Assembly (NCBI GenBank): GCA_030698405.1
Contig: JAUYMU010000043.1
Span: 43,341-107,340, forward strand
Source of the DNA: Bacteroidota bacterium
Lineage (GTDB): Bacteria > Bacteroidota > Bacteroidia > Bacteroidales > Prolixibacteraceae
Length of the DNA stretch: 64,000 bases
Reading direction: 5' to 3'
A program made the position numbers and the translations under genes. The notes beneath the pieces were generated by a model, which had not been told where the DNA came from, made no database searches, and saw only the letters and a list, made by a program, of their open reading frames with translations. The number at the start of each line of letters is the position of its first letter. Position 1 is the first letter of the stretch. Shown here piece by piece: positions 26,921 to 35,983 of this stretch.

Positions 26921-28405
26921 GTGCAAAAAAAGGTATTAATTATCGGAACCGGATTGGGCGGTTTGACCACCGCCCTGCGTCTTTCGGCCAGAGGGTATGA
27001 AGTAGAAATGGTTGAAAAATACCATCGGGCAGGTGGACGGCTTAACCTGCTTGAAAAAGATGGGTTTAAGTTCGATCTTGGTCCGACCTTTTTCAGTATG
27101 AGTTACGAATTTCAGGAATTGATAAAGGATTGCAATATTGAAATGCCATTCGAATTTGTTGAACTCGACCCACTTTATTCGGTGCATTTTGAAGGTGACC
27201 AACGCAGCTATTTAATTTATAAAGACTTAAAAAAACTGGCGCTCGAATTCCAGCATCTTGAACCCGATTTTGAAAAGAAGATTCACAAGTTTCTGGAAGC
27301 TGCCGGCAAAATGTTTCACGACACCGAGGGCATTGTGATTCATCAAAACTTTGATTCGTTGGCCAGTTACCTTTTGAAACTCACCACTGTTCCGTTTAAA
27401 CATGCGCCCAAAATGTTTTATTCGATGTGGCGCGAGATGGAACGCAATTTTGAATCTTTCGAGGTGAAAGTGATTTTTTCGCTGGTCGGGTTTTTCCTTG
27501 GTTCAACTCCATTCGACACCCCTGCAGTTTATACTTTGCTGAATTACACCGAGTTGGTTCACGACGGTTATTACAACGTTAAAGGCGGAATGTATAAAAT
27601 CGTGGAAGGGTTGCTTCAGGAGTTGGAAAAACGCGGTGTGAAAATCCATTACAATACCGAAATTACCGACTTCGCTGAAGAAAACGGAAAAGTCAGTTCG
27701 TTCACTGACACTTCAGGAAAAATTTGGAAAGCCGACCAGTTTGTAGTGAATGCCGATGCAGCATGGTTTCGCGGCGCCATTCTAAAAAGAATCGCATTTT
27801 CAGAAAAAAAACTGGCAGCAAAGAAATGGACACTGGCGCCTCTGACCATTTACCTTGGACTGGATGCGAAGATTCCAAATATGTACCACCACAATTATTT
27901 CCTGCGCAGAAATTTCAAGGAATACGCCGGAAAAATTTTCAAGAACAAGATTAAGCTCGACAAACCTTATTATTACGTCAATATACAGTCGATGCACAAC
28001 CCGGAATATGCGCCGCCGGGGAAGGAAAGTGTTTTTATTTTGTGCCCTGTGCCCGATTTACGGTTCAAAGCCGACTGGAGCGACGACGTTGAAATTGCCG
28101 ATGCCATTATTCAGGATATGAGCGATCGTACTGGCTTCGATTTTCACAAACATACTGAAACAAAGATTGTTTTAAATCCTGAACACTGGGAGAAAATGTT
28201 TGGTTTGTACAAGGGCAGCGGCCTCGGGTTGGCGCACGACCTGAACCAGGTGGGAGGTTTCAGGCCAAAAAACAAGGATGAAAAATTCGGAAATTTATAC
28301 TATGTTGGCGCTTCAACCGTTCCCGGAACAGGGCTGCCAATGGTGGTCATCAGTTCGCGATTGGTAACCGAACGAATACAGAAAGACAATGGATTTATAT
28401 CGTAA
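26921..28405 (+). CDS. crtI: phytoene desaturase (CrtI)
   Basis: A 494-residue FAD enzyme that desaturates phytoene towards lycopene. The N-terminal FAD motif is VLIIGTGLGGLTTALRLSARG, then GGRLNLLEKDGFKFDLGPTF. The C-terminal motif YYVGASTVPGTGLPMVVISS is typical of CrtI. The start is GTG at 26921; the only nearby ATG (26899) is out of the frame and followed by a stop after five codons. It overlaps crtB by 17 bases, the usual coupling of these two genes. Confidence 0.93.
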   Translation: MQKKVLIIGTGLGGLTTALRLSARGYEVEMVEKYHRAGGRLNLLEKDGFKFDLGPTFFSMSYEFQELIKDCNIEMPFEFVELDPLYSVHFEGDQRSYLIYKDLKKLALEFQHLEPDFEKKIHKFLEAAGKMFHDTEGIVIHQNFDSLASYLLKLTTVPFKHAPKMFYSMWREMERNFESFEVKVIFSLVGFFLGSTPFDTPAVYTLLNYTELVHDGYYNVKGGMYKIVEGLLQELEKRGVKIHYNTEITDFAEENGKVSSFTDTSGKIWKADQFVVNADAAWFRGAILKRIAFSEKKLAAKKWTLAPLTIYLGLDAKIPNMYHHNYFLRRNFKEYAGKIFKNKIKLDKPYYYVNIQSMHNPEYAPPGKESVFILCPVPDLRFKADWSDDVEIADAIIQDMSDRTGFDFHKHTETKIVLNPEHWEKMFGLYKGSGLGLAHDLNQVGGFRPKNKDEKFGNLYYVGASTVPGTGLPMVVISSRLVTERIQKDNGFIS

Positions 28406-29222
28406 AAATAACCTTGATTGCAGCAGGATAACTACCCGCAATTACAGCACTTCGTTTTCGCTGGGTGTGCGTGTACTTAGCCCAAAGTACCGTGAAGGAA
28501 TTTACAGCATTTATGGTTTTGTGCGCTATGCCGACGAAATTGTGGATACGTTTTTTGATCAGGATCAGCGTACCATTTTCGAGGAATTCAGGGTGGAAAC
28601 TTTCAAAGCCATTGATCGCGGATTCAGCATCAATCCGATAATTGACAGCTTCCAGATGGCCGTCAGAAAATACAATATTGATCACGAACTCATAGAAGCT
28701 TTTCTGCTGAGCATGGAAATGGACCTTTCTCACGAGATTTATTCGCCCGAATTACTGAAAACTTACATTTATGGTTCGGCTGAAGTCGTTGGCCTGATGT
28801 GCCTGCGCGTTTTTTATTACAACGAGCCCGAAAAATACGACCAACTGGTTAGGCCCGCCCGAAAACTTGGCGAAGCTTTTCAGAAGGTAAATTTCCTGCG
28901 CGACGCACGCGACGATTATGCTGAAAAAGGCCGTATCTATTTCAAAGACATCGATTTTAACAATTTCACCGAAGAAACAAAAAAACAACTGGAAGATGAA
29001 ATTGAAAAGGACTTTCAGGAGTCGATAGAGGGAATCCGCCAACTAAAAAAGCAAGTACGTCTGGGCGTTTACCTGGCTTACAGCTATTATCTGCACCTGC
29101 TGAAAGAAATCAAAAAAGCACGCCCTGAGGAAATCCTGAAAAAGAGGTACCGTGTTTCAAAACGCCGTAAAAGTTATTTGCTGGTAAATGCCTGTCTGAA
29201 GAATGCACTGAACCTGTTGTGA
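28389..29222 (+). CDS. crtB: phytoene synthase (CrtB)
   Basis: A 277-residue prenyl transferase that condenses two geranylgeranyl diphosphates to phytoene. The two Asp-rich motifs are YADEIVDTFFDQD (residues 50-62) and LRDARDDYAEKGRIYF (about residue 171), with YGSAEVVGLM between them. The family length is normal. It starts inside the last codons of crtI. The next gene, lpxK, starts 70 bases after the stop and belongs to another pathway. Confidence 0.96.
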   Translation: MDLYRKNNLDCSRITTRNYSTSFSLGVRVLSPKYREGIYSIYGFVRYADEIVDTFFDQDQRTIFEEFRVETFKAIDRGFSINPIIDSFQMAVRKYNIDHELIEAFLLSMEMDLSHEIYSPELLKTYIYGSAEVVGLMCLRVFYYNEPEKYDQLVRPARKLGEAFQKVNFLRDARDDYAEKGRIYFKDIDFNNFTEETKKQLEDEIEKDFQESIEGIRQLKKQVRLGVYLAYSYYLHLLKEIKKARPEEILKKRYRVSKRRKSYLLVNACLKNALNLL

Positions 29223-29292
29223 TCAATGTCAATGCGGTTAGCTCCCTAATTTTTCCTACTTTCGTACCAGAATTTATTCTGAAATACCAAAG

Positions 29293-30396
29293 ATGTTCAA
29301 ACTATTACTATATCCTCTTTCTGCTGTTTACGGACTGGTTGTTTCGATGCGGAATTTCATGTACGATTACAAATTATTTAAATCAACCGAATTTGAAATC
29401 CCTGTTATTTCAATCGGAAACATTACTGTTGGTGGAACCGGGAAAACCCCTCATACTGAATATTTGGTTGAACTACTTCAGAAACAATTCCAGGTTACTA
29501 CCATCAGCCGCGGATACAAGCGGAAAACCAAAGGTTATCAGGAAGTTGAAGTTGATTCACTGGCTTCGAAAGTTGGGGACGAACCACTTCAGATTAAAAC
29601 AAAATTCAGCGATATTCAGGTTGTCGTTGACGAAAGCAGGGTTCATGCCATTGAAAAAATTCAGAAACAGGAAGCCGCAAGGTTACCCGATATTATTTTG
29701 CTCGACGACGCCTTTCAGCACCGCAGCGTGAGCGCCGGAATCAACATCCTGCTGATCGACTTCAATCGCCCGATTGACAAGGATCAGCTAATGCCAGTCG
29801 GCCGTTTGCGCGAATCGAAATGGCAGATGAGGCGCGCCAACGTAATTATTTACACCAAATGTCCGCAGGAAATTACACCCATTACACGACGCATTATCAT
29901 GAAAGACGTGAATTTGCGGCCCTATCAAAACCTGTTTTTTACGACCATGGTTTATGAGCCGCTCACACCGGTTTTTCCTGGAGATGCTATCCCAACTCCC
30001 AAGCTTGCTTCTGATAAATTTAGCGTATTGCTCATTACAGGTATTGCTAACCCTGAACATTTGCAAAAATACCTGAGCAATTTTTCAGAAAATATTACCA
30101 ACCTGAAATTCGCCGATCACCATAATTTTAATGCTTCCAATATTCAGCAGATTGAACAAAAATTTGCCGGAATTGAAGCCGAAAATAAAATCATTGTTAC
30201 TACTGAAAAAGATTCCATACGATTGAAAGACATGGATTTATCTCCATCACTGAAAGCAAATTTATTTTATATACCGTTGAAAATTAAGTTCCTACATAGC
30301 GAAGGAAAAAACTTTGACGAAAAAATTGTAACCTATGTTAGAGAAAATAAAAGCAACCGCGACCTTCATAAACGACAAAGTAAAAAGGTCAATTGA
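29293..30396 (+). CDS. lpxK: tetraacyldisaccharide 4'-kinase (LpxK)
   Basis: LpxK phosphorylates the 4' position of the lipid A disaccharide at the inner membrane. The 367-residue protein has an N-terminal membrane-associated segment (KLLLYPLSAVYGLVVSMRNF), the P-loop GNITVGGTGKTPHTEYL (about residues 43-59) and the conserved block LLDDAFQHRSV (about 136). It is far from the other lpx genes at the window start, as is common in this phylum. The coding region overlaps the following phosphorylase gene by 62 bases; the extra C-terminal residues are basic and not conserved. Confidence 0.95.
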   Translation: MFKLLLYPLSAVYGLVVSMRNFMYDYKLFKSTEFEIPVISIGNITVGGTGKTPHTEYLVELLQKQFQVTTISRGYKRKTKGYQEVEVDSLASKVGDEPLQIKTKFSDIQVVVDESRVHAIEKIQKQEAARLPDIILLDDAFQHRSVSAGINILLIDFNRPIDKDQLMPVGRLRESKWQMRRANVIIYTKCPQEITPITRRIIMKDVNLRPYQNLFFTTMVYEPLTPVFPGDAIPTPKLASDKFSVLLITGIANPEHLQKYLSNFSENITNLKFADHHNFNASNIQQIEQKFAGIEAENKIIVTTEKDSIRLKDMDLSPSLKANLFYIPLKIKFLHSEGKNFDEKIVTYVRENKSNRDLHKRQSKKVN

Positions 30397-31150
30397 TGCC
30401 GGAATCATCCTGGGTTCAGGGCTTGGCGGACTGGTAAACGAAATTGAAGTAGAACTGACAATTCCATACAGCGAAATCCCGAATTTCCCGGTTTCTACTG
30501 TCGAAGGACATTCAGGAAAACTGATTATCGGAAAACTTGGCGGCAAAACCGTGCTGGCCATGCAGGGCCGCTTCCATTACTACGAAGGTTATTCGATGCT
30601 GGAAGTGACTTTTCCGGTTCGTGTAATGAAAATGATGGGCATCAATACGCTCTTTGTTTCGAATGCTTCCGGAGGATTAAACCCTGAATATAAAGTTGGC
30701 GATGTAGTAATTATTTCCGACCACATTAATTTCTTTCCTGAACATCCGCTTCGGGGGAAAAACATCAATGAACTAGGAACCCGCTTTCCGGACATGAGCC
30801 AATCGTATGACCAGCATTTGCGCAACAAAGCGAAGGCAATTGCCTTAAAAAACGGCATCACTGTGCGCGAGGGCGTTTATGTGGGCGTATCGGGCCCAAC
30901 TTTTGAAACTCCTGCCGAATACCTGATGTTCCGCCATTTGGGCGCCGACATTGTTGGTATGTCAACTGTTCCTGAAGTGATTGTTGCCCGCCACGCCGAT
31001 ATGACCGTGTTCGGCATTTCGATTGTGACCGACAGCGGCGTTCCCGGCCAGATCGTTGAAATATCGCACGAAGAAGTTCAGGAAGTAGCCATGAAAGCTG
31101 AACCAAATATGACACTGATATTAAAGGAATTGGTTGCAGGTCTCCGGTAA
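30335..31150 (+). CDS. punA: purine nucleoside phosphorylase
   Basis: A 271-residue trimeric-type (PNP-I) enzyme that splits purine nucleosides with phosphate for salvage. The family blocks are AGIILGSGLGGLVNEIE, FPVSTVEGHSGKL, MQGRFHYYEGYSM (phosphate and ribose binding), FVSNASGGLNPEY and GVYVGVSGPTFETPAEY. The start at 30335 fits the usual N-terminus, which places 62 bases inside lpxK in another frame. Such a long overlap links their translation but has no obvious pathway logic. Confidence 0.94.
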   Translation: MLEKIKATATFINDKVKRSIDAGIILGSGLGGLVNEIEVELTIPYSEIPNFPVSTVEGHSGKLIIGKLGGKTVLAMQGRFHYYEGYSMLEVTFPVRVMKMMGINTLFVSNASGGLNPEYKVGDVVIISDHINFFPEHPLRGKNINELGTRFPDMSQSYDQHLRNKAKAIALKNGITVREGVYVGVSGPTFETPAEYLMFRHLGADIVGMSTVPEVIVARHADMTVFGISIVTDSGVPGQIVEISHEEVQEVAMKAEPNMTLILKELVAGLR

Positions 31151-31207
31151 CAGAAGTTTCAGAATGTGGGTTTTCTCGCATCCGGCGTTTTCTTATAAAG
31201 AAAGTTT

Positions 31208-31215
31208 TAATTTTG
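31208..31215 (+). promoter_or_regulatory. putative -7 box of the Gfo/Idh-like lipoprotein gene
   Basis: TAATTTTG matches TAnnTTTG, 36 bases before the ATG at 31252. A clear TTG at -33 is lacking. Its position excludes the longer open frame that begins at 31213. Confidence 0.5.
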
Positions 31216-31251
31216 CCAATGATAATTCAAGATAACCCAAATTTTCAACCC

Positions 31252-32655
31252 ATGAACAAAAATTCAATAACCGTGATTGCTCTTGCAATAATCTTATCGT
31301 CGTGTGCAGGTGGCGGACAGAAAACTGCCGAAAAAGAAACCGCCAAATTTACCGGCGCTGCCGGCGAAGTAAAGCTGATGACCCTCGATCCCGGTCATTT
31401 TCATGCTGCACTCATCCAAAAAACAATGTACGAACAGATCGATCCGACTGTTTTCGTGTATGCTCCTGAAGGTGACGACTTAACCCAGCATCTGGCCCGC
31501 ATCGAAGGATTTAACACACGCGCCGAAAGTCCAACGGCATGGATCGAAAAAGTATATACAGGTAACGATTACCTCGAAAAAATGCTGACTGAAAAACCCG
31601 GAAACGTGATGATGGTTGCCGGAAACAATGCAAAAAAAACCGAATACATTCAGAAAGCAATTGATGCCGGTCTGAACGTTTTTGCTGATAAACCAATGGT
31701 AATAACTCCTGAAGCTTTTCCAATTCTGGAACAGGCTTTCAAAACGGCTGAAGAAAAGAGAGTTTTATTGTACGACATCATGACCGAGCGTCACGAAATC
31801 ACTTCCATCGTTCAGCGTGACCTGGCAAATAATGCGGAGGTTTTTGGAGGTTTGGTTGACGGAACTCCCGAACAGCCTGCCGTAACCAAGGAAAGCGTTC
31901 ATCACTTCTCAAAAATGGTTGCAGGAAGCCCACTGAAACGTTCTGCATGGTTCTTCGATACAGCACAGCAGGGCGAAGGAATTGTTGACGTAACTACTCA
32001 CCTGGTTGACCTTGTTCAATGGGGCGCTTTTCCTGAAGTAATTCTGAACAAAACAGATGTTGAGATGATTTCAGCAAAACGCTGGATCACCGACCTGACT
32101 CCCGCTCAGTTCGAAAATGTAACATCGCTGAAAGAATTCCCCGAATTCCTGGCAAAAGATGTTGCTGACAATAAATTGAAAGTTTATTCGAACGGCGAGA
32201 TCGTTTATAAACTGAAAGGCAAAGTGGCTAAAGTTTCAGTTATCTGGAATTTTGAAGCTCCGGCAGGTACTGGTGATACCCATTACAGCGTGATGCGAGG
32301 TAATATTTGTAATGTGATGATCAGGCAGGGAAAAGAGGAAGGATACAAGCCAACCGTTTACATTGAGGCCACAGCTGCCAGCGATTTGACGGCCTTCGAA
32401 GCCAGCTTGAAAAAAGCGGTTGAGCAGGATATCGCCGCTAATTTTGCAGGACTGAAGTTGAACAAACTGAGTGATAAACTCTGGACAGTAGAAATTCCTG
32501 CCCAATACAGTGTTGGCCACGAAGCCCACTTTGGACAGGTAACCAAATTTTATCTGCAATATCTGAAAGATGGCAAATTACCCGAATGGGAAGTTCCAAA
32601 TATGATTGTCAAATACTATACGACTACTGAAGGATTGAAACTGGCCAAACAGTAA
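31252..32655 (+). CDS. lipoprotein of the Gfo/Idh/MocA oxidoreductase-like family
   Basis: A 467-residue exported lipoprotein: signal sequence with lipobox LSSC (Cys18 by the ATG at 31252) then GGG. The body is Gfo/Idh/MocA-like: a Rossmann-type domain (about 35-165, PGNVMMVAGNNAKKTEYIQKA and VFADKPMVI, the latter like the family's EKP motif) and a C-terminal domain resembling the family called putative oxidoreductase C-terminal. The first strand reads LMTLDPGHFHAAL instead of a GxGxxG nucleotide-binding loop, so cofactor binding is doubtful. It probably acts at the periplasmic face or outer membrane. Substrate unknown; related genes often sit with sugar metabolism. Confidence 0.78.
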   Translation: MNKNSITVIALAIILSSCAGGGQKTAEKETAKFTGAAGEVKLMTLDPGHFHAALIQKTMYEQIDPTVFVYAPEGDDLTQHLARIEGFNTRAESPTAWIEKVYTGNDYLEKMLTEKPGNVMMVAGNNAKKTEYIQKAIDAGLNVFADKPMVITPEAFPILEQAFKTAEEKRVLLYDIMTERHEITSIVQRDLANNAEVFGGLVDGTPEQPAVTKESVHHFSKMVAGSPLKRSAWFFDTAQQGEGIVDVTTHLVDLVQWGAFPEVILNKTDVEMISAKRWITDLTPAQFENVTSLKEFPEFLAKDVADNKLKVYSNGEIVYKLKGKVAKVSVIWNFEAPAGTGDTHYSVMRGNICNVMIRQGKEEGYKPTVYIEATAASDLTAFEASLKKAVEQDIAANFAGLKLNKLSDKLWTVEIPAQYSVGHEAHFGQVTKFYLQYLKDGKLPEWEVPNMIVKYYTTTEGLKLAKQ

Positions 32656-32671
32656 TCACAATATAAAATAA

Positions 32672-32710
32672 ACGAAAGGCTATCTGGAAACAGGTAGCCT
32701 TTCGTATTTT
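32672..32710 (+). terminator. terminator after the Gfo/Idh-like gene
   Basis: ACGAAAGGCTATCTG (32672-32686) and CAGGTAGCCTTTCGT (32691-32705) form a 15-bp stem with one mismatch-type pair and a GAAA loop, followed by ATTTTT. The tail overlaps a TATTTTTG box (32705-32712) that may start transcription of the macrodomain gene. Confidence 0.8.
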
Positions 32711-32712
32711 TG
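32705..32712 (+). promoter_or_regulatory. putative -7 box of the macrodomain gene
   Basis: TATTTTTG matches TAnnTTTG and ends 21 bases before the ATG at 32734. It overlaps the tail of the preceding terminator. No TTG at -33. Confidence 0.4.
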
Positions 32713-32733
32713 GAGAAATAATCTGATCTGGAA

Positions 32734-33255
32734 ATGAAAAACCGTATTCAAATCATTCAAGGCGACATCACCAAACTCGAAGTTGATGCCATTGTAAACG
32801 CGGCCAACTCGTCGCTGATGGGCGGTGGAGGTGTGGATGGTGCGATTCATCGGGCAGGCGGACCGGTGATTTTAGCCGAATGCCGCGAAATTGTTGCCCG
32901 GCAAGGCCGATGCGAAACGGGCAAGGCAGTCATCACTTCCGGAGGAAATCTTCCGGCGAAATATGTTATTCACACTGTTGGACCAATTTGGAATGGAGGA
33001 AGCAATAACGAACCGAAACTTCTCGAAAATTCGTATCAAAATTCGTTGAAAATAGCGGTAGAAAACGGCATTGAAACCATCACATTCCCAAATATCAGCA
33101 CTGGAATTTATGGATTCCCAAAAGAAAAAGCTGCAGAAATTGCTGTTAAAGCGGTCACTGAATTTTTATCAGAAAATGAGCAAATCAAAACGGTTTATTT
33201 TGTTTGTTTTGATCATGAGAACTACGAGTTGTATAAATTTCTTCTGAATTTGTAG
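32734..33255 (+). CDS. macrodomain protein, O-acetyl-ADP-ribose deacetylase type
   Basis: A 173-residue single macrodomain of the MacroD/YmdB class, which hydrolyses O-acetyl-ADP-ribose or removes ADP-ribose from proteins. It carries the full signature: [34 protein letters not shown] (ribose and active-site loop), [10 protein letters not shown], and [18 protein letters not shown] (diphosphate loop). No ADP-ribosyltransferase or sirtuin gene is next to it in this window, so the partner reaction is unknown. Confidence 0.93.
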   Translation: MKNRIQIIQGDITKLEVDAIVNAANSSLMGGGGVDGAIHRAGGPVILAECREIVARQGRCETGKAVITSGGNLPAKYVIHTVGPIWNGGSNNEPKLLENSYQNSLKIAVENGIETITFPNISTGIYGFPKEKAAEIAVKAVTEFLSENEQIKTVYFVCFDHENYELYKFLLNL

Positions 33256-33380
33256 TTGCCGGTAAATATTAATTTGGCGCAAAATCCCCCCTTCCGTCGA
33301 TAAAATCGCCCCAAACGTCTATTGCATTTTAGAAGCTGCTCAGCCCGCAGTAGTTTCGGTTCAAAATAGCAATAGAAGCC

Positions 33381-34718
33381 ATGAAAACAATTCAAACAAG
33401 TTTAATGATTGCCGGTTTCCTGATTCTCTTTTCAGGATTTACGGTTAAAGCGCAAAGCAAGATCTGGACGCTGGAAGAATGCATCAACCATGCGTTGAGC
33501 AAAAACATTCAGATTCAGAAAACGGGACTGACCAACGACCGAAATCAACTTTATTCAGACCAGGCTCGGGCCAACCGTTTGCCTTCGGTGAACGCCTCGG
33601 TTCGCGAAAACCTGAACTGGTATAAAGGGTTCGATTCTACAACCGGCTCGTACGGCAGCAGCAGCGGTGCAAACAGTACCAATTATTCGCTGAATTCAAG
33701 TGTTTCGCTTTACAACGGGCAGAAGTTGACCAACAAAATTAAAATGGCAGAACTCGATGTACAGAGCGGACATCTTTATTCAGAAACGGTAAAGGAATCG
33801 GTTGGGTTGAATATCCTCAATGCTTACCTGCAGGTTTTGTATGCCTACGAAAGTGTCAGCAATGCGGAAAAGCAAATCGTATCGACTACAGAACAGTTGA
33901 ATCTGTCGAAAGAACGCATGGATCTGGGGGTCATTTCAATGTCTGACTATCTACAGATTAAATCGCAACTGGCCGCTGAAAAATCTATCTTGGCATCAGC
34001 TCAAAGTCAGTTGTCGATGGGCAAGGTTACGCTGATGCAGTTGATGGAATTACCTGTTGATGCCAACTTTGAAGTCAGTTCACCGAATCTGGATAGTTTG
34101 CTGATAGAATCAGCGACGCCTGATGCCCTGGAAATTTACAACCTTGCATTGGGAATTAAACCACAGATCAAAAATGCCGAACTGACCAAAGAAAGCGCCT
34201 TGCTGTATGTGAAAATTGCAAAAGCTGACGCGCTGCCAAGTCTTTCGATGGATGCTGGTTTGTCAACCGGTTATTCGAGCCTGACAACCAACTCTGGTTA
34301 TACCAATCAGTTAAAGGACAAAGTAAATCCTTCTGTTGGGTTATCGCTATCCATCCCGATATTTCAGAAAAAGCAGATTAAAACGAATGTTGCCATTGCA
34401 AATATCTTAGTGTCTGATGCTGAACTCGACGAGATCAATACCAGGAATGAGCTTCGTAAAAACATTGAACAGGCTTGTGCTGACGCGGTTTCAGCAGAAA
34501 GTCAGTACGCCGCCAGTCAGGAGCAGAATCAATCTACCCAGGAATCGTACGATGTGACTACCGAAAAATACAAACAGGGATTGCTCAATTCGGTTGATTT
34601 CCTGATTCAAAAAACCAACCTGATTACTTCAGAAAGCAATTTGTTGCAATCGAAATTCAACGTGATTTTCAGCTACAAAGTGCTCGACTTTTACAAGGGA
34701 ATTCCATTGACACTTTAA
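33381..34718 (+). CDS. TolC-family outer membrane efflux protein
   Basis: A 445-residue protein with a signal peptide (about 1-24, ending VKAQS) and two repeats of the outer membrane efflux protein fold. It begins WTLEECINHALSKNIQIQ, typical of TolC-like proteins, and continues with long helical segments such as ILNAYLQVLYAYESVSNAEKQ. As trimer it would form the outer membrane duct for the MacAB-like pump encoded just downstream. It is the first gene of a four-gene export operon, 12 bases ahead of the adaptor. Confidence 0.94.
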   Translation: MKTIQTSLMIAGFLILFSGFTVKAQSKIWTLEECINHALSKNIQIQKTGLTNDRNQLYSDQARANRLPSVNASVRENLNWYKGFDSTTGSYGSSSGANSTNYSLNSSVSLYNGQKLTNKIKMAELDVQSGHLYSETVKESVGLNILNAYLQVLYAYESVSNAEKQIVSTTEQLNLSKERMDLGVISMSDYLQIKSQLAAEKSILASAQSQLSMGKVTLMQLMELPVDANFEVSSPNLDSLLIESATPDALEIYNLALGIKPQIKNAELTKESALLYVKIAKADALPSLSMDAGLSTGYSSLTTNSGYTNQLKDKVNPSVGLSLSIPIFQKKQIKTNVAIANILVSDAELDEINTRNELRKNIEQACADAVSAESQYAASQEQNQSTQESYDVTTEKYKQGLLNSVDFLIQKTNLITSESNLLQSKFNVIFSYKVLDFYKGIPLTL

Positions 34719-34730
34719 AAAACACATATC

Positions 34731-35981
34731 ATGAAAAAGAGTATAATTTACATCGGATCGGCATTAGCAGTACTTGCCATTGGCTATCTGGCTTACAGAA
34801 CGCTTGGTACCACCAAACAAGCAGTTTCGTTTGAAACAGCAAAAATTGAAAAAGGAACAATTAGCAACACAATTACCGCTACCGGAACACTTGAAGCAAT
34901 CAAGACCGTTGAGGTGGGTACCCAGGTTTCAGGAGTAATAGAAAAAATATTTGTTGACTTTAATTCACTGGTAACGAAAGGCCAATTGCTGGCCCAACTG
35001 GACGAAACTCCTTTGCTGGCGCAGCTCGATCAAAGCAAAGCATCGGTTGATCAGGCCGAAGCACAGGTGAAATACCAGAAAGCAACTTACGAACGTTACA
35101 AGGCGCTGATCGCAAAAAAACTCATCGCCCAATCGGACTTCGACCTCGCCGAGTACAATTACAACAATGCACTGGGTTCGTTGAGCAATGCAAAGTCGAT
35201 GTACGACAAGAATAAAATTAACCTGTCGTATGCCCGGATTTATTCGCCGATCGACGGAATTATCCTGGATCGCGCTGTTGACGAAGGTCAGACAGTGGCT
35301 GCAAGTTTTAACACACCAACACTGTTTACAATTGCCAACGATTTAACTCAAATGCGGGTAGAAGCCATGATTGACGAAGCCGACATTGGTCAGGTCCGCA
35401 ACGATCAGCGTGTTGAATTTACGGTTGACGCATTCCCGTTACGGAAATTCTCCGGTTCGGTAACCGAAATCAGATTGCAACCGGTTTCATCGGCCAATGT
35501 AATTACTTATACCGTTGTAATTAATGCGCCAAATCCCGACAAAGTTTTAATGCCCGGAATGACCGCCAACGCAACATTCTTTGTCACTGAAAAAACGGAT
35601 ATCGTATTGGTTCCTGCAAAAGCTGTAAGGTTCACTCCCGATCCGGCAGCGCTGGCCGAATACAATCAAAGTAGCACCGGAGGTGGGGCACAAGCTTCTG
35701 AACCACAAGCCCCACCAATTAACAGAAATGCTTTTGCGGAACAACCATCAGGTGAAGGGCATACGGTTTGGATAAAAAACGGTACCCAGATCAATCCACA
35801 ACAAATTACGGTTGGCGTTACCGATGAAATTCATTACGAAGTTTTATCCGGATTAAAAGAAGGCGATGAAGTAGTTGTTTCGGCAACTTCGACAGGCAGC
35901 GCTACGCAGGCAGCAACAGCGGTTAAGAGTCCGTTTATGCCGCAAAGACCGGGAAGTAACCGAACAACCACAACCAAATAG
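34731..35981 (+). CDS. HlyD/MacA-type periplasmic adaptor of an ABC exporter
   Basis: A 416-residue membrane fusion protein: one N-terminal membrane segment (about 5-23), a biotinyl-lipoyl-like domain (TGTLEAIKTVEVGTQVSGVI, LLAQLDETPL), a helical hairpin (about 100-175), and beta-barrel domains (TVDEGQTVAASF-like segment, then KVLMPGMTANATFFV). It connects the inner membrane permease to the TolC-like duct. A Gly/Gln/Pro-rich insertion is found at about 305-335. Two bases separate it from the ATPase gene. Confidence 0.94.
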   Translation: MKKSIIYIGSALAVLAIGYLAYRTLGTTKQAVSFETAKIEKGTISNTITATGTLEAIKTVEVGTQVSGVIEKIFVDFNSLVTKGQLLAQLDETPLLAQLDQSKASVDQAEAQVKYQKATYERYKALIAKKLIAQSDFDLAEYNYNNALGSLSNAKSMYDKNKINLSYARIYSPIDGIILDRAVDEGQTVAASFNTPTLFTIANDLTQMRVEAMIDEADIGQVRNDQRVEFTVDAFPLRKFSGSVTEIRLQPVSSANVITYTVVINAPNPDKVLMPGMTANATFFVTEKTDIVLVPAKAVRFTPDPAALAEYNQSSTGGGAQASEPQAPPINRNAFAEQPSGEGHTVWIKNGTQINPQQITVGVTDEIHYEVLSGLKEGDEVVVSATSTGSATQAATAVKSPFMPQRPGSNRTTTTK

Positions 35982-35983
35982 CT

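Noticed and set aside
29219..29731. 170-codon open frame overlapping lpxK
   Set aside because: Nearly all of it lies inside lpxK in another frame and the sequence has no domain character.
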